A stretch of 64,000 nt of DNA from Oscillospiraceae bacterium (lineage in GTDB: Bacteria; Bacillota; Clostridia; Oscillospirales; Ruminococcaceae), in NCBI GenBank assembly GCA_015067315.1, contig SVMR01000008.1, positions 36,779-100,778 on the forward strand, written 5' to 3'. The notes below the pieces were generated by a model that saw only the letters and a list, made by a program, of their open reading frames with translations, ran no database searches and was not told where the DNA came from. Positions 7,755-16,442 of the stretch are shown here, in pieces. The position numbers and the translations under genes are program-made. Within the stretch, counting starts at the first letter, position 1, and each line of letters starts with the position of its first letter.

Positions 7755-9473
7755 TTAACCGAGGATATCCTTTATTCCAACGGAAGTTCCGTTGTCATCG
7801 TCGTCTTCATCTTCCCAAGGGTCATATCCGCCTTCAAGAGCACCGTAATAGATATAAACCTTTGTCATTCTGTCGCCGACGGTAACTTCGGATTCCGCCT
7901 CAACGGATTGGTCATAAACAATGTTGTATTCATATTCGGAGCTGTAATTCGGGATAAGCTGGAAGCTGATTCCGAGTTGGGTAAGCATTGCGGAAACTTC
8001 GGAAACGTCCTTTCCGATACATGCGGGCATCGGGATTTTTTCCGGACCCATGCTTACTTTAAGAACAACGGTTGTTCCTTTTTCAACTTCGGTTTTGTAT
8101 TTTACGGATTGATCAAAAATCATTCCCGCAACGTAATCGTTGTTGTTTTCTTCCTCAAAAACAATGTTGAATTCGGAATACTGGGTGTTGTTTTCAACGT
8201 CCACTTTCATTCTTCCGACGAAGTTCGGCATTACGATTGCGTATTCCCGGTTTTCGGAAATTTCGGACTGGCTGCTTTCGGAAGAGGATTTATCCGGATC
8301 TTTCCGGTTTCCGAAGCCGAGGATTTCGGTGTAGCGGAAAACGAAGGCAACAAGACCGAGAAGAACCGCCATTGCGATAAAAGTTGCGATTATTCCCCAG
8401 GGAAGGCGGATTTTCTTTTTCTCCCTTGTTTTGGGCTCCTCTTCGGGGAAATAATTTTCCTCCGCGCTTTTGAGTTCCGCTTCCTCCGCGGCTCCGAAAA
8501 GTTTTGTGTTGGAACTTGCGGATTCAAGAAGCTCCGCGGTAAAATCGTCGATGGAACGGGTTCTGTATTCGCTGTTGAGAATCATTGCGTTCATAACTGC
8601 ATCGGAAACTTCGGAAGAAATATTGGTGTTGAGTTCTTCCGGAGGACAGAGATGGTCAACGTCCCGGCGGGATTCGGCGTCCGCAGGAAGAGTTCCGGTA
8701 AGGGATTTATAAAGAACCGCCGCGACGGAATAAACGTCGGTAAAAGCCCCCTGCCAGCATCCGGAGGAATATTGTTCCGGAGCGGAATATCCGGGGGAAA
8801 GTTCCGGTTCGATAAGCGAATGTTTTGAATAAAGAGCGGCGGTTCCGAATCCGCAGAGAAGAAGCTGGCCCTTTGCGTTTACCCGGATGCTTTCCGGAGA
8901 GATACCTCTGTGGACAAAACCGTTGCTGTGAAGATAGGTAAGGGTTGTGAAAAGGGGCATAAAAAGTTTTTTTACCTGGGGCCAGGTGAATTCCCCGCCG
9001 TTGTGGCTCAAATAATCCCCATAGGAAATGGTTTTTATGTATTTATAAACCGCATAAACCGTGTTGTTTTCGCGGAAAAGGTTGGTTACAGGCATAAGAT
9101 ATTCGGTATGGCGGAAGTTGCGGAGGGAATCAAAAAGATCGTAAAAATCCGCAAGAAGGGTTTTATATTGCGCCTCATATCCGGAAAAAGGAATTATTTC
9201 ACCGGTAAGGTCGCTTCTTTTTGCAAGTTTTCCGGGAAAGAATTCCTGGATATAAACTTTTTCTTCGTTTTCTTTATCAAGACCGATATATATGATGCTT
9301 TCGCCGTTTCTTTTGATCATTCTGCCGGCAATATATTTTTCGGATAAAATTGTTCCTGCGGGAATGCAGTCTTCATCTGTGAGTTCGTTTTTGTTGTAAC
9401 CGCAGCGGCAGTTTCCGTTTTCATCAAGCACGGACATGCAGCCCATGCAAAGATTGCGTTCGTCTGTAAGCAA
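7755..9473 (-). CDS. PASTA-domain serine/threonine kinase-like membrane protein, predicted pseudokinase
   Basis: 572 residues. Start TTG 9473, seven bases after GGAGGT (9486-9481). Order of parts: a small zinc-ribbon (CMGC...CRCG, residues 9-25), a kinase fold (about 40-320), a transmembrane segment (about 360-379), two PASTA repeats outside the cell (about 411-480 and 481-550) and an acidic tail. The kinase fold is easy to follow (GTILSEKYIAG, EFFPGKLAKR, SPGYSAPEQY, TDVYSVAAVLYKSLTG), but the three key residues are changed: the ATP lysine of VAIKE is Q (VYIQE, residue 76), the HRD aspartate is G (HRG, 188-190) and DFG reads GFG (208-210). Related clostridial proteins read HRDISPDN and DFG. 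So it likely binds cell wall material through PASTA and signals without phosphotransfer. Single-gene unit. Confidence 0.85.
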   Translation of the reverse strand: MLTDERNLCMGCMSVLDENGNCRCGYNKNELTDEDCIPAGTILSEKYIAGRMIKRNGESIIYIGLDKENEEKVYIQEFFPGKLAKRSDLTGEIIPFSGYEAQYKTLLADFYDLFDSLRNFRHTEYLMPVTNLFRENNTVYAVYKYIKTISYGDYLSHNGGEFTWPQVKKLFMPLFTTLTYLHSNGFVHRGISPESIRVNAKGQLLLCGFGTAALYSKHSLIEPELSPGYSAPEQYSSGCWQGAFTDVYSVAAVLYKSLTGTLPADAESRRDVDHLCPPEELNTNISSEVSDAVMNAMILNSEYRTRSIDDFTAELLESASSNTKLFGAAEEAELKSAEENYFPEEEPKTREKKKIRLPWGIIATFIAMAVLLGLVAFVFRYTEILGFGNRKDPDKSSSESSQSEISENREYAIVMPNFVGRMKVDVENNTQYSEFNIVFEEENNNDYVAGMIFDQSVKYKTEVEKGTTVVLKVSMGPEKIPMPACIGKDVSEVSAMLTQLGISFQLIPNYSSEYEYNIVYDQSVEAESEVTVGDRMTKVYIYYGALEGGYDPWEDEDDDDNGTSVGIKDILG

Positions 9474-9639
9474 AGCAAATACCTCCTTTAATCAAAACTT
9501 AATATATGCTCGCGTTTTTCGCGTTATTATTTCAATACATATCTATTCATAATATATAATATACTATTTTTATTTTCTATGCAATATTTTAATGCAAGAT
9601 ATTTTATTGCTTTTTGGAATATTTTAAAGAGGTTTTGCA

Positions 9640-9975
9640 GGATTTGTCACCATCTCCTGCAATTTAACGCAAAAACCGCCGGCAGATTTACCTCCCCTTG
9701 AGGGGAGGTGTCTGCGAAGCAGACGAAAGGGTGTCAACCCTGTCCAATTAAAAACAGAGGGAATTATAAAAACGGCGGGAGCAGGTGCCCTGAGCGAAGC
9801 GAAGAAATACCCTTGTGGTAGGTCGCCCCTACATTGTTTTAATAAATCTATCCGAAAAAACTGTTGCCACCCTTTCGTCTTTTTCGGCGGCAAGCTGCCG
9901 AAAAATCCACCTCCCCTGATAGGGGAGGCTGAAAAGAATCCCCAGGTCTTTTTTAGGCAAGGGGGCCTTTTTTGC
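9640..9975. repeat. Mosaic repeat field (hairpins and REP half-elements)
   Basis: About 550 bases lie between the PASTA protein gene and the M18 peptidase gene. 9487-9640 is AT-rich and holds nothing I recognise beyond probable promoter sequence. 9640-9975 is a patchwork of modules seen elsewhere in the window: ACCTCCCCTTGAGGGGAGGT, CCTGAGCGAAGCGAAGAA, GGTCGCCCCTAC (9821-9832, a REP half with CTAC tail), CACCTCCCCTGATAGGGGAG. An open frame of 117 codons on the minus strand is only repeat sequence. Confidence 0.75.
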
Positions 9976-9978
9976 AAA

Positions 9979-10005
9979 AAAAGCGGCGGAAAATCCGCCG
10001 CTTTT
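9979..10005 (-). terminator. Terminator of the M18 aminopeptidase gene
   Basis: AAAAGCGGCGGA-AAA-TCCGCCGCTTTT; on the minus strand a T run follows the stem, 20 bases after the stop codon. Confidence 0.85.
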
Positions 10006-10024
10006 ATCTTTTTTTTAAAATATA

Positions 10025-11311
10025 TCAGATGAATTTATATTCTCCGTCGCTTTCCATGAAAAGTTTTTTTTCGTAGAAGCAGGCGAGAGCTTTTACGTAA
10101 TATTCCGTATCCTTTGCGCCCGCGGTTTCATAGGAAGAATGCATCGCAAGCTGGGGAAGGCCGATATCAACGGTGTTGAGGGAAACCTGGGTGTTGGCAA
10201 TGTTGCCAAGGGTGCTGCCGCCGGGCATATCCGCGCGGTTTGCGTAACGCTGGAAAGGAACTCCCGCTTCTTCACAGACCAAAGCGAAAATTGCGGCGGA
10301 AACCGCATCGGAAGTATAGCGCTGGTTTGCGTTATATTTGATAACAATGCCTTTGTTCATATAAACGGCGTGGTTTTTGTCCTGGAATTCCGGGTGGTTC
10401 GGATGAACCGCATGGGCGTTGTCGCAGGAAAGCATGAAGCTGTTTGCAATTTTTCCGTAATGTTCGGAAGCGGAAAGACCGAGACTTTCGCTTATTCTTT
10501 CAAGAACAGCGGCGATAAAGGTGGAAGCGGCGCCCTGTTTTGTCTGGCTTCCGACTTCTTCGTTGTCAAAAACGCAGTAAACCGGAATGTTTTCGGCTTT
10601 TTCCGCGGAAGTGAATGCTTCAAGAGCACCGAAAGCGCATTGAAGGTCATCAAGACGGGGCGCGGAAATAAATCCGTTCCATTCGGTTCCGCGTTCCGGG
10701 TTGTAAACGATAAGGTCGGTGGTGAGGATATCCTCCTCATTGCATCCGGCGGTTTTTGCGATAAGGGCGCGGAAAGAACCTTTTGCTTCGCCTTCCGCAA
10801 AAAGCGGAATCATATCAACGGCGGCGTTATAGTTCATTCCCTTGTTTGCTTCGCGGTTCATATGGATCGCAACGTTCGGGATGATTGCGCAGGGTTCCTT
10901 TGTATCAACAAGGCGGACGGAAATTCCGTTTCCGGTGCGGACGGCAATTCTTCCGGCAACGGCAAGAGGCCTGTCCATCCAGGTGGAGCAGAGCATTCCG
11001 CCGTAGCCTTCGGTTGAAAGGCGGATGTAATAATTATCCGGAAGCTCGGCGTTTTCTTTGATTTTGAAGCAGGGGCTGTCGCAATGGGAAGCGGTGAGCA
11101 TGAATCCGGAAAAATTTCCTTCGGGAATGCGAAAGGCAATTACGGAAGAGCAGTTTCTTGTGACGTAATAACCTTTTCCCGGTTCAAGATTCCATTTTCC
11201 GCTTTCGCAAAGTTCGGTATATCCTTTTTCGGAAAGAGTTTCGCAGATGTTTTTTACGGCATGAAAGGGGGTCGGGCTTTTTTCGATAAAATCAAAAAGT
11301 TTTTTATTCAT
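10025..11311 (-). CDS. M18 family aminopeptidase
   Basis: 428 residues, the normal length for M18 enzymes (aspartyl aminopeptidase group). Metal ligands and catalytic motifs are all present: TASHCDSP, YNAAVDM, SAPRLDDLQ, FDNEEVGSQTKQGA, LSCDNAHAVHPNHPE, MPGGSTLGNI and the C-terminal LAMHSSYETAGAKD. The family forms dodecameric cytoplasmic shells and removes N-terminal residues (often acidic) from peptides using two metal ions. Start ATG 11311 has AAGGAGA ten bases upstream. It stands alone between a repeat field and its terminator. Confidence 0.93.
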   Translation of the reverse strand: MNKKLFDFIEKSPTPFHAVKNICETLSEKGYTELCESGKWNLEPGKGYYVTRNCSSVIAFRIPEGNFSGFMLTASHCDSPCFKIKENAELPDNYYIRLSTEGYGGMLCSTWMDRPLAVAGRIAVRTGNGISVRLVDTKEPCAIIPNVAIHMNREANKGMNYNAAVDMIPLFAEGEAKGSFRALIAKTAGCNEEDILTTDLIVYNPERGTEWNGFISAPRLDDLQCAFGALEAFTSAEKAENIPVYCVFDNEEVGSQTKQGAASTFIAAVLERISESLGLSASEHYGKIANSFMLSCDNAHAVHPNHPEFQDKNHAVYMNKGIVIKYNANQRYTSDAVSAAIFALVCEEAGVPFQRYANRADMPGGSTLGNIANTQVSLNTVDIGLPQLAMHSSYETAGAKDTEYYVKALACFYEKKLFMESDGEYKFI

Positions 11312-11450
11312 CGGGAATTATCTCCTTATAAAGAAAGGTTTACTTTTATATTATATATGTTTAATGAAAATTAAGCAAGGGGTAAAAGAATCCCTCCACC
11401 GTGCGTACCGCAACGGTCCCCTCACTTTAAACAAGGGAGGCAAAATAAAA

Positions 11451-11470
11451 AGGCACCGCAAGCGGTGCCT
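11451..11470 (-). terminator. Terminator of the GNAT gene pair
   Basis: AGGCACCGC-AA-GCGGTGCCT, followed on the minus strand by TTTTTATTTTG, 19 bases after the stop codon at 11489. The sequence 11385-11442 beside it contains fragments of the repeat mosaic (AAGAATCCCTCC, GGTCCCCTCACTTTAAACAAGGGAGG). Confidence 0.8.
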
Positions 11471-11488
11471 TCGTTATTTTTTCGTTTA

Positions 11489-11989
11489 TCAGAGTTTTTT
11501 GACGAGGATATGGTTCATCCAGCCGCCGATGATCTGGTCTTCATAGCTTCTGCGAAGCTTGAAGCCGAGGGAGTCATAAAGTTTTCTTGCTCTGGGGTTC
11601 CAATCGTTAACAACAAGAGCGCATTCCTTGAAACCGAGCTGGGTCATAACGCCGATATAGAAAGCGAGGAGCATCTGACCGATACCTCTGCCGCGCTGGG
11701 TATCCTTAACGCCGAGAAGAGTGAGGCAGGGAAGACCGTCAACCATCGGGTCGGAGGGGCTCATGCTCATATAGCCGACTGCTTCGCCGTTGCGGTTTAC
11801 TGCAACGTATGCTCTGCCTGCTTTAAGGGATTCGGTGAGGCATTTATCAAGAAGATCGGTTTTTTTGAAATAATGGTTATAAAGTGCGCTGTTGTCGAAA
11901 ATGCGTTTGTAATCCTTTTTTTTTGCGGGATCCGCTTTTACGATTTCGATCATGTTTGCCATATACTGTGCTTCGCGATGATAGCTCAT
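11489..11989 (-). CDS. GNAT-family N-acetyltransferase
   Basis: 166 residues; ATG 11989 after GGAGGATT. It shows the GNAT core: an acceptor side (DYKRIFDNSALYNHYFKK), a beta strand with RNGEAVGYMSMSP, the acetyl-CoA loop VKDTQRGRGIGQMLL (Q/RxxGxG/A) and the ending LVVNDWNPRARKLYDSLGFK. It closely resembles two other genes in the window (12028-12513 and 32832-33317), with a shared KIFDNSPLYDHYF-like signature near the N-terminus. It is 38 bases downstream of the 12028 gene, in one transcription unit. The acceptor substrate is unknown. Confidence 0.85.
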   Translation of the reverse strand: MSYHREAQYMANMIEIVKADPAKKKDYKRIFDNSALYNHYFKKTDLLDKCLTESLKAGRAYVAVNRNGEAVGYMSMSPSDPMVDGLPCLTLLGVKDTQRGRGIGQMLLAFYIGVMTQLGFKECALVVNDWNPRARKLYDSLGFKLRRSYEDQIIGGWMNHILVKKL

Positions 11990-12027
11990 AATAATCCTCC
12001 GTTCCGGTATTCAAAAAACTCTTTTGT

Positions 12028-12513
12028 TTAAACGTTGCTGTTGTGCTTGGGGGTCTTTCTCATAAGGAGATAAAGGCTGTGGCTGGGGTCAAGGCTTTCG
12101 GGCATCTGCATGAATTTGTGAAAACCCATATCCTCATAAAGTCTTCTTGCAAGGGGGTTGAAATCATTTACCGCAATAAATCCGCGGTCATAGCCTTTGG
12201 ATTCATAGCTTTCGATGAAATATTTTATAAGCATCTGACCGACGCCGTGGGAGCGGTAATCGGTGCGGACTCCGAGGAGAGCAAGATAGGGCATATTTGC
12301 ATAAACGCTTTCGATCTGCATCCACATAAATCCGACAGCTTCGCCGTTGCGGTCCTCCGCGATCCAGACTTCGTCGTTCGCAAGAGCGGTGCCCATCCAG
12401 TCATAGACGTTTTCGCCGTAATGCTTATAAAGCTTGGAATCGTCAAAAATGCGCTTGTAATCTTCGATTTTTGATTTTTCCGCCTTTACGATATGTACTT
12501 CATGTACTGCCAA
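12028..12513 (-). CDS. GNAT-family N-acetyltransferase, paralogue of its neighbour
   Basis: The frame is open back to 12672, but that upstream part is translated repeat sequence, so it cannot be coding. I take TTG 12513, which follows GGGGGTG by six bases and gives 161 residues, the length of the two paralogues (161 and 166). Motifs: DYKRIFDDSKLYKHYGEN, RNGEAVGFMWMQ, the acetyl-CoA loop VRTDYRSHGVGQMLIKYF, and AVNDFNPLARRLYEDMGFH. First gene of a two-gene minus-strand unit. The intact acetyl-CoA loop says it is active; the acceptor is unknown. The exact start is the uncertain part. Confidence 0.78.
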   Translation of the reverse strand: MAVHEVHIVKAEKSKIEDYKRIFDDSKLYKHYGENVYDWMGTALANDEVWIAEDRNGEAVGFMWMQIESVYANMPYLALLGVRTDYRSHGVGQMLIKYFIESYESKGYDRGFIAVNDFNPLARRLYEDMGFHKFMQMPESLDPSHSLYLLMRKTPKHNSNV

Positions 12514-12579
12514 AACCAGCACCCCCAAAAAGACATATTCATACACATATAAGATACCACTTTTCCCCGCGGAAGTCAA

Positions 12580-13112
12580 CATTTTTCCGCGCCCCTTGTC
12601 AAAGGGGAGAGGGCCACGAAGTGGCGAGGGGATTCTTTTAGCCTTCCCGGAGGGGAAGGTGGCACGCCACAAGGATAAAGCGTGACGAAAGAGGGATTTC
12701 CAAGAACCGGTCGGGCATTAGCCTCCCTTGCCTAAAGGGAGGTGTCATTTCCGCAGGAAATGACGGAGGGATTGTAACCCTGTCCAATCAAAAACCGCCC
12801 CTGCATTGTTTTAATAAACCTCATTACGTTACGTTTTTTAGGGGAACGGATTGCCACGCCTTCTGCAAAGGCTCGCAATGACAGACCAATGTCATTCTGA
12901 GCGAAGCGAAGAATCCGTATCTTTTAAAAGGATTCCCGGAGGGAAAATGTAAAAACCGGAACAACCATTCCGCCGCTACAATAAGATGCTCAACAAAGCA
13001 GTCCCGTGCTCATTTGAGCACGGGACTGCTTTTCTATATTGAAAAATTTATGCAAAAGCACCCTTCCGCCGCGGCATACGCCATGCGGCACCTCCCCTGA
13101 TAGGGGAGGCAA
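12580..13112. repeat. Mosaic repeat field between GNAT pair and lysC
   Basis: No gene. It contains a module of about 75 bases (12641-12716, starting CCTTCCCGGAGGGGAAGG and passing through GGCACGCC, CGTGACGAAAGAGGGATT and CCAAGAACC) found again at 26077, 62574 and 62762, and a module of about 80 bases (12841-12920, CGGATTGCCACGCC...CATTCTGAGCGAAGCGAAG...) found nearly identical at 62656. Hairpins CCTCCCTTGCC..AAGGGAGG (12722) and CACCTCCCCTGATAGGGGAG (13090) are further shared pieces. The last hairpin sits just after lysC and may help end that transcript. Confidence 0.75.
12996..13033 (-). terminator. Terminator of the hom-thrB-lysC operon
   Basis: A perfect 18-base-pair stem (AAGCAGTCCCGTGCTCA / TGAGCACGGGACTGCTT) with a two-base loop and T run on either side. 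Confidence 0.8.
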
Positions 13113-13114
13113 TT

Positions 13115-14320
13115 TTAAAAATCGAACGCGTTGTGGATTACCTGAACGGCTCTTTCCGCTTTGTCGCGGTCGATGAGCACGGAAATTTTTATTTCCGAAG
13201 TGGCAATCATTTTGATGTTGATATCCGCGTCAGCAAGCGCTTCAAACATCTTCGCCGCAATGCCCGGGTGGGTTTCGATTCCTGCGCCGACAATGGAAAC
13301 TTTCGCGACTGAATCGTCGCAGGTGATTTCCTTCGCCTTGAAAAGTTCCACAACTTCCTGCAAAGCTTCAATCGCCTCGTCCTTCTGGTCGTTTGCAACG
13401 GTGAAGCTGATGTCCTTGGTGTTGTTTCGTCCGATGGACTGGAGAATAATATCAACATTTATGTTTTTCTTTGCAAGAATGCTGAAAATTTTGAAGGCGA
13501 TTCCGGGAACGTCCGGCACCTCAACAAGGGAGATTCTTGCGGTATTGTTGTCGCGGGTAACTCCGCGGATAAGCATTCTTTCCACTTTAACGACCTCTTT
13601 CAATGTAGTTCCGGGTTTGTTTTCAAAGCTTGAACGGACTTCCAGCTTTACGCTGTATTTCTTCGCCATTTCGACGGAGCGGCTGTGGAGCACGTTTGCG
13701 CCGAGGTTTGCAAGTTCAAGCATTTCGTCATAGGTTATTTCATCGAGCTTCTTTGCATCTTTAACAATTCTTGGGTCGGCGGTGTAAATTCCGTCAACGT
13801 CGGTGTAAATCTGGCAAAGATCCGCATGAAGAGCCGCCGCAAGGGCAACCGCGGAAGTATCGGAACCGCCTCTTCCAAGGGTCGTTATATCGTCGTAACG
13901 GTTTATTCCCTGGAATCCGGCGACGATCACGATATTCTTTTTGCCGATTTCGCTTTCAAGCCGCTCCTTGTCAACTCTTCGGATTTTTGAAAAACAATGA
14001 GTTGCGTCCGTCTGCAAACCGACCTGCCAGCCGGTAAGGGAAACAACGGGAAAACCGAGCTTTTCGATTGCCATTGCAAGAAGGGACATTGAAATCTGTT
14101 CGCCCGTTGAAAGAAGAACGTCAAGCTCTCTTTTTGAAGGGTTTTTGCTGATTTCCGCCGCCTTCGCAATAAGTTCGTCGGTGGTGTCGCCCTGGGCGGA
14201 AACAACCGCAACAACGCTGTTGCCGGCGGAATAGGTATCCGTAATAATCTTTGCGACCCGGAAAATCTTTTCCGCATCCGCAACGGAACTGCCGCCGAAT
14301 TTTTGTACTATAATACCCAT
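13115..14320 (-). CDS. lysC: Aspartate kinase
   Basis: 401 residues. It catalyses the first step of the aspartate pathway to lysine, threonine and methionine. N-terminal amino-acid kinase domain with VQKFGGSSVADAEK, VSAQGDTTDELI, LLSTGEQISMSLL, TLGRGGSDTSAVALAAAL and YTDVDGIYTADPRIV; C-terminal regulatory part with two ACT domains (ISLVEVPDVPGIAFKIFSIL and VSIVGAGIETHPGIAAKMFEAL), the layout of lysine/threonine-inhibited monofunctional kinases. Last gene of the operon, 17 bases after thrB; no riboswitch lies between them. Grouping with hom and thrB suggests the main output is threonine. Confidence 0.95.
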   Translation of the reverse strand: MGIIVQKFGGSSVADAEKIFRVAKIITDTYSAGNSVVAVVSAQGDTTDELIAKAAEISKNPSKRELDVLLSTGEQISMSLLAMAIEKLGFPVVSLTGWQVGLQTDATHCFSKIRRVDKERLESEIGKKNIVIVAGFQGINRYDDITTLGRGGSDTSAVALAAALHADLCQIYTDVDGIYTADPRIVKDAKKLDEITYDEMLELANLGANVLHSRSVEMAKKYSVKLEVRSSFENKPGTTLKEVVKVERMLIRGVTRDNNTARISLVEVPDVPGIAFKIFSILAKKNINVDIILQSIGRNNTKDISFTVANDQKDEAIEALQEVVELFKAKEITCDDSVAKVSIVGAGIETHPGIAAKMFEALADADINIKMIATSEIKISVLIDRDKAERAVQVIHNAFDF

Positions 14321-14337
14321 CTTTCTACCTCAATATG

Positions 14338-15225
14338 TCACAGCGCGGCCGCGCCGGAGTTATCTGCATTAAGGATAAAATATTTCCAGCCGTTAAAATC
14401 GGCGGAAGAAAGAATTTCTTTTGCAATTTCCCCTGCTTTTTCGTTTCCGCAATCGAAAATCGCCATCATGGTGGAGCCTGCGCCGCTTATATAAGCCGCA
14501 AGCGAGCCTTTTTTATAGCTTTCTTCGATAATTTTTTCGCCGCCGGGAATAAGCGGAAGGCGGAAAGGCTGGTGGAGTTTATCCTCACAGCCGGTTTTTA
14601 AATTTTCGTATTTTCCGGAAAGGAAGGAAGCAGTTATAAGCGCCGAACGGGAAAGATTGAAAACCGAATCCCGGACGGAAACTTCCTTCGGCATAACCGC
14701 CCTTGCGTCCGCCGTTTTAAGTTCAAAAGGCGGAACAAAAGCCGCAAAAACAAGTTTTTCGGAAACTTCGGATTTTACGAAGCAGACTTTTTTCCCGTCC
14801 GCCGCGTTTGCTGTGAAACCGCCGAGCAAAGCCGGAGAAACGTTGTCCGGGTGACCTTCGATTTCCGCGGCGATGTCGAGCAGTTCGTCCTTTGAAAAAG
14901 GTCTGCCGAGAATTTCGTTTGCACCGAAAACCCCGCCGGCAATGCAGGCGGAACTTGAACCGAGTCCTCTTGCGAAAGGGATGTTGTTTTCTTCGGTTAT
15001 TTTTAGTCCGCGGAAGGGAACGGCCGCTTTTTCAAAAACTTTTTTTGCGGAAAGATAAATAAGATTATCTTCCCCTGCCGGGATTTCGGAACCGTCGGCG
15101 GAGGAGATGAAACAGCCTTCCGCTTCTTCGATTTCGATGTAATTATATAAATTCAAAGCGATTCCGAGGGAATCGAATCCGCTTCCGAGGTTCGCCGTTG
15201 AAGCGGGAATTCTTATTTTTAACAT
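14338..15225 (-). CDS. thrB: Homoserine kinase (GHMP family)
   Basis: 295 residues, normal length. It phosphorylates homoserine with ATP on the way to threonine. GHMP motifs: N-terminal IRIPASTANLGSGFDSLGIAL (motif 1), the ATP loop PFARGLGSSSACIAGGV (motif 2) and C-terminal AAYISGAGSTMMAIFD (motif 3). ATG 15225 has AAGGAAG upstream. It sits between hom (24 bases) and lysC (17 bases). No threonine synthase gene (thrC) is in the window. Confidence 0.95.
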   Translation of the reverse strand: MLKIRIPASTANLGSGFDSLGIALNLYNYIEIEEAEGCFISSADGSEIPAGEDNLIYLSAKKVFEKAAVPFRGLKITEENNIPFARGLGSSSACIAGGVFGANEILGRPFSKDELLDIAAEIEGHPDNVSPALLGGFTANAADGKKVCFVKSEVSEKLVFAAFVPPFELKTADARAVMPKEVSVRDSVFNLSRSALITASFLSGKYENLKTGCEDKLHQPFRLPLIPGGEKIIEESYKKGSLAAYISGAGSTMMAIFDCGNEKAGEIAKEILSSADFNGWKYFILNADNSGAAAL

Positions 15226-15249
15226 GGCTTTAAGCTTCCTTATGATATA

Positions 15250-16437
15250 TTATTCAAAAAGAGGGATCTTTGACAGGAGTTTTCCGTGCTCATTGATTTT
15301 TTCTTCGAGCACGGAGATTTCGGATGCGCTGAGCGGGGAAGTGATATAAACAAAATCAAAAAGCTTTTCCGCATCCGGAAGAAGAGCCGAAACATCGGAA
15401 TCCGTGCGGATAAAATATCTTTCGGAAACGGAATCTTTTTCCGCGGCAGTTTGAGCACCGTCTTCCCAAAAGACGGATTTTATGCTGCCTTCGGTTTTTG
15501 CGCATTCGATTATATCCGCGATTACGGAAGAAGCGGTCGGCATTTTTCCAGCGCCTTTTCCGTAAAAGAGCACTTCGCCGGTTGTTTCCGCTTTTACGAG
15601 CACGGCGTTGAAAACGTCGTTTACCGCCGCAAGGGGAGAATCGCTTCCGACAAGCGCCGGGGAAACTTTTGCGAAGATTTTTCCGTTTTCAAGAATCTTT
15701 GCCCTTGCAAGAAGCTTTATTGAAAAACCGCATTGTTCCGCGGTTTTTACGTCCTCGGCGGTAATCATATCAATGCCTTCCGTCGGGATTTCGGAAGGTT
15801 TTAAAGTCTTTCCCCAAACGAGTGAGGAAAGGATTGAGATCTTGCGGCAGGAATCCCATCCGAGCACGTCCGCGGAAGGATCTCGCTCCGCATAGCCGAG
15901 TTTTTGAGCACCGGAAAGGGCGGAGGAATAATCTTCGCCGAAACGGAACATTTTTGTGAGGATATAGTTGGTTGTTCCGTTCAAAATTCCGGCGATTTCG
16001 GTTATTCCGGCGGCGTTCATTGCGGAATAAAGCGGACGGATAAGCGGAATTCCGCCGCCGACGGATGCTTCAAAAAGGAAATTCACGTTATGAGCACGGG
16101 CGATGCTCAAAAGTTCGGCGCCTTTTTCCGCAACAAGTTCCTTGTTGGATGTAACGGCGCTTTTTCCGTTTTCCAAAGCCGCTTTTATATAGGAATAGGC
16201 GGGTTCAAGCCCGCCTATGCATTCCGCAACAATTCCGACTTCCGGGTCGGAAAGCACAGCGGAAAAATCTTTTTTGAATTTTTCGGAATAGGGAACGCCT
16301 TCGGGTTCCTTTATATCGAGTACATAGCCGAGTTCAAGGGGGTTTCCGGCGGCGGAGGAAACTTCAGATTTTTTATTCCAAAGAATTTCGCAAACGCCGG
16401 AACCGACCGTTCCGTGACCCAAAACTGCAATTTTCAT
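15250..16437 (-). CDS. hom: Homoserine dehydrogenase
   Basis: 395 residues. NAD(P)-binding motif LGHGTVGSGV at the N-terminus, TSNKELVAEKG, ASVGGGIPLIRPL, NGTTNYILTKM and GYAERDPSADVLGWD mark the catalytic domain, which reduces aspartate semialdehyde to homoserine. Gram-positive Hom proteins usually carry a C-terminal ACT domain and reach about 430 residues; here the C-terminal part (from about residue 335, SVSERYFIRTDSDVSALLPD) looks shortened and lacks the usual DRPGVLA-like ligand loop. A separate ACT protein is encoded five bases upstream, which may supply the missing feedback control. Confidence 0.93.
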   Translation of the reverse strand: MKIAVLGHGTVGSGVCEILWNKKSEVSSAAGNPLELGYVLDIKEPEGVPYSEKFKKDFSAVLSDPEVGIVAECIGGLEPAYSYIKAALENGKSAVTSNKELVAEKGAELLSIARAHNVNFLFEASVGGGIPLIRPLYSAMNAAGITEIAGILNGTTNYILTKMFRFGEDYSSALSGAQKLGYAERDPSADVLGWDSCRKISILSSLVWGKTLKPSEIPTEGIDMITAEDVKTAEQCGFSIKLLARAKILENGKIFAKVSPALVGSDSPLAAVNDVFNAVLVKAETTGEVLFYGKGAGKMPTASSVIADIIECAKTEGSIKSVFWEDGAQTAAEKDSVSERYFIRTDSDVSALLPDAEKLFDFVYITSPLSASEISVLEEKINEHGKLLSKIPLFE

Positions 16438-16442
16438 CGGAA

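Noticed and set aside
9624..9977. 117-codon frame on the minus strand
   Set aside because: Consists of intergenic repeat modules; no binding site.
12514..12672. N-terminal extension of the GNAT gene at 12028
   Set aside because: These codons are translated repeat sequence and not present in the paralogues.
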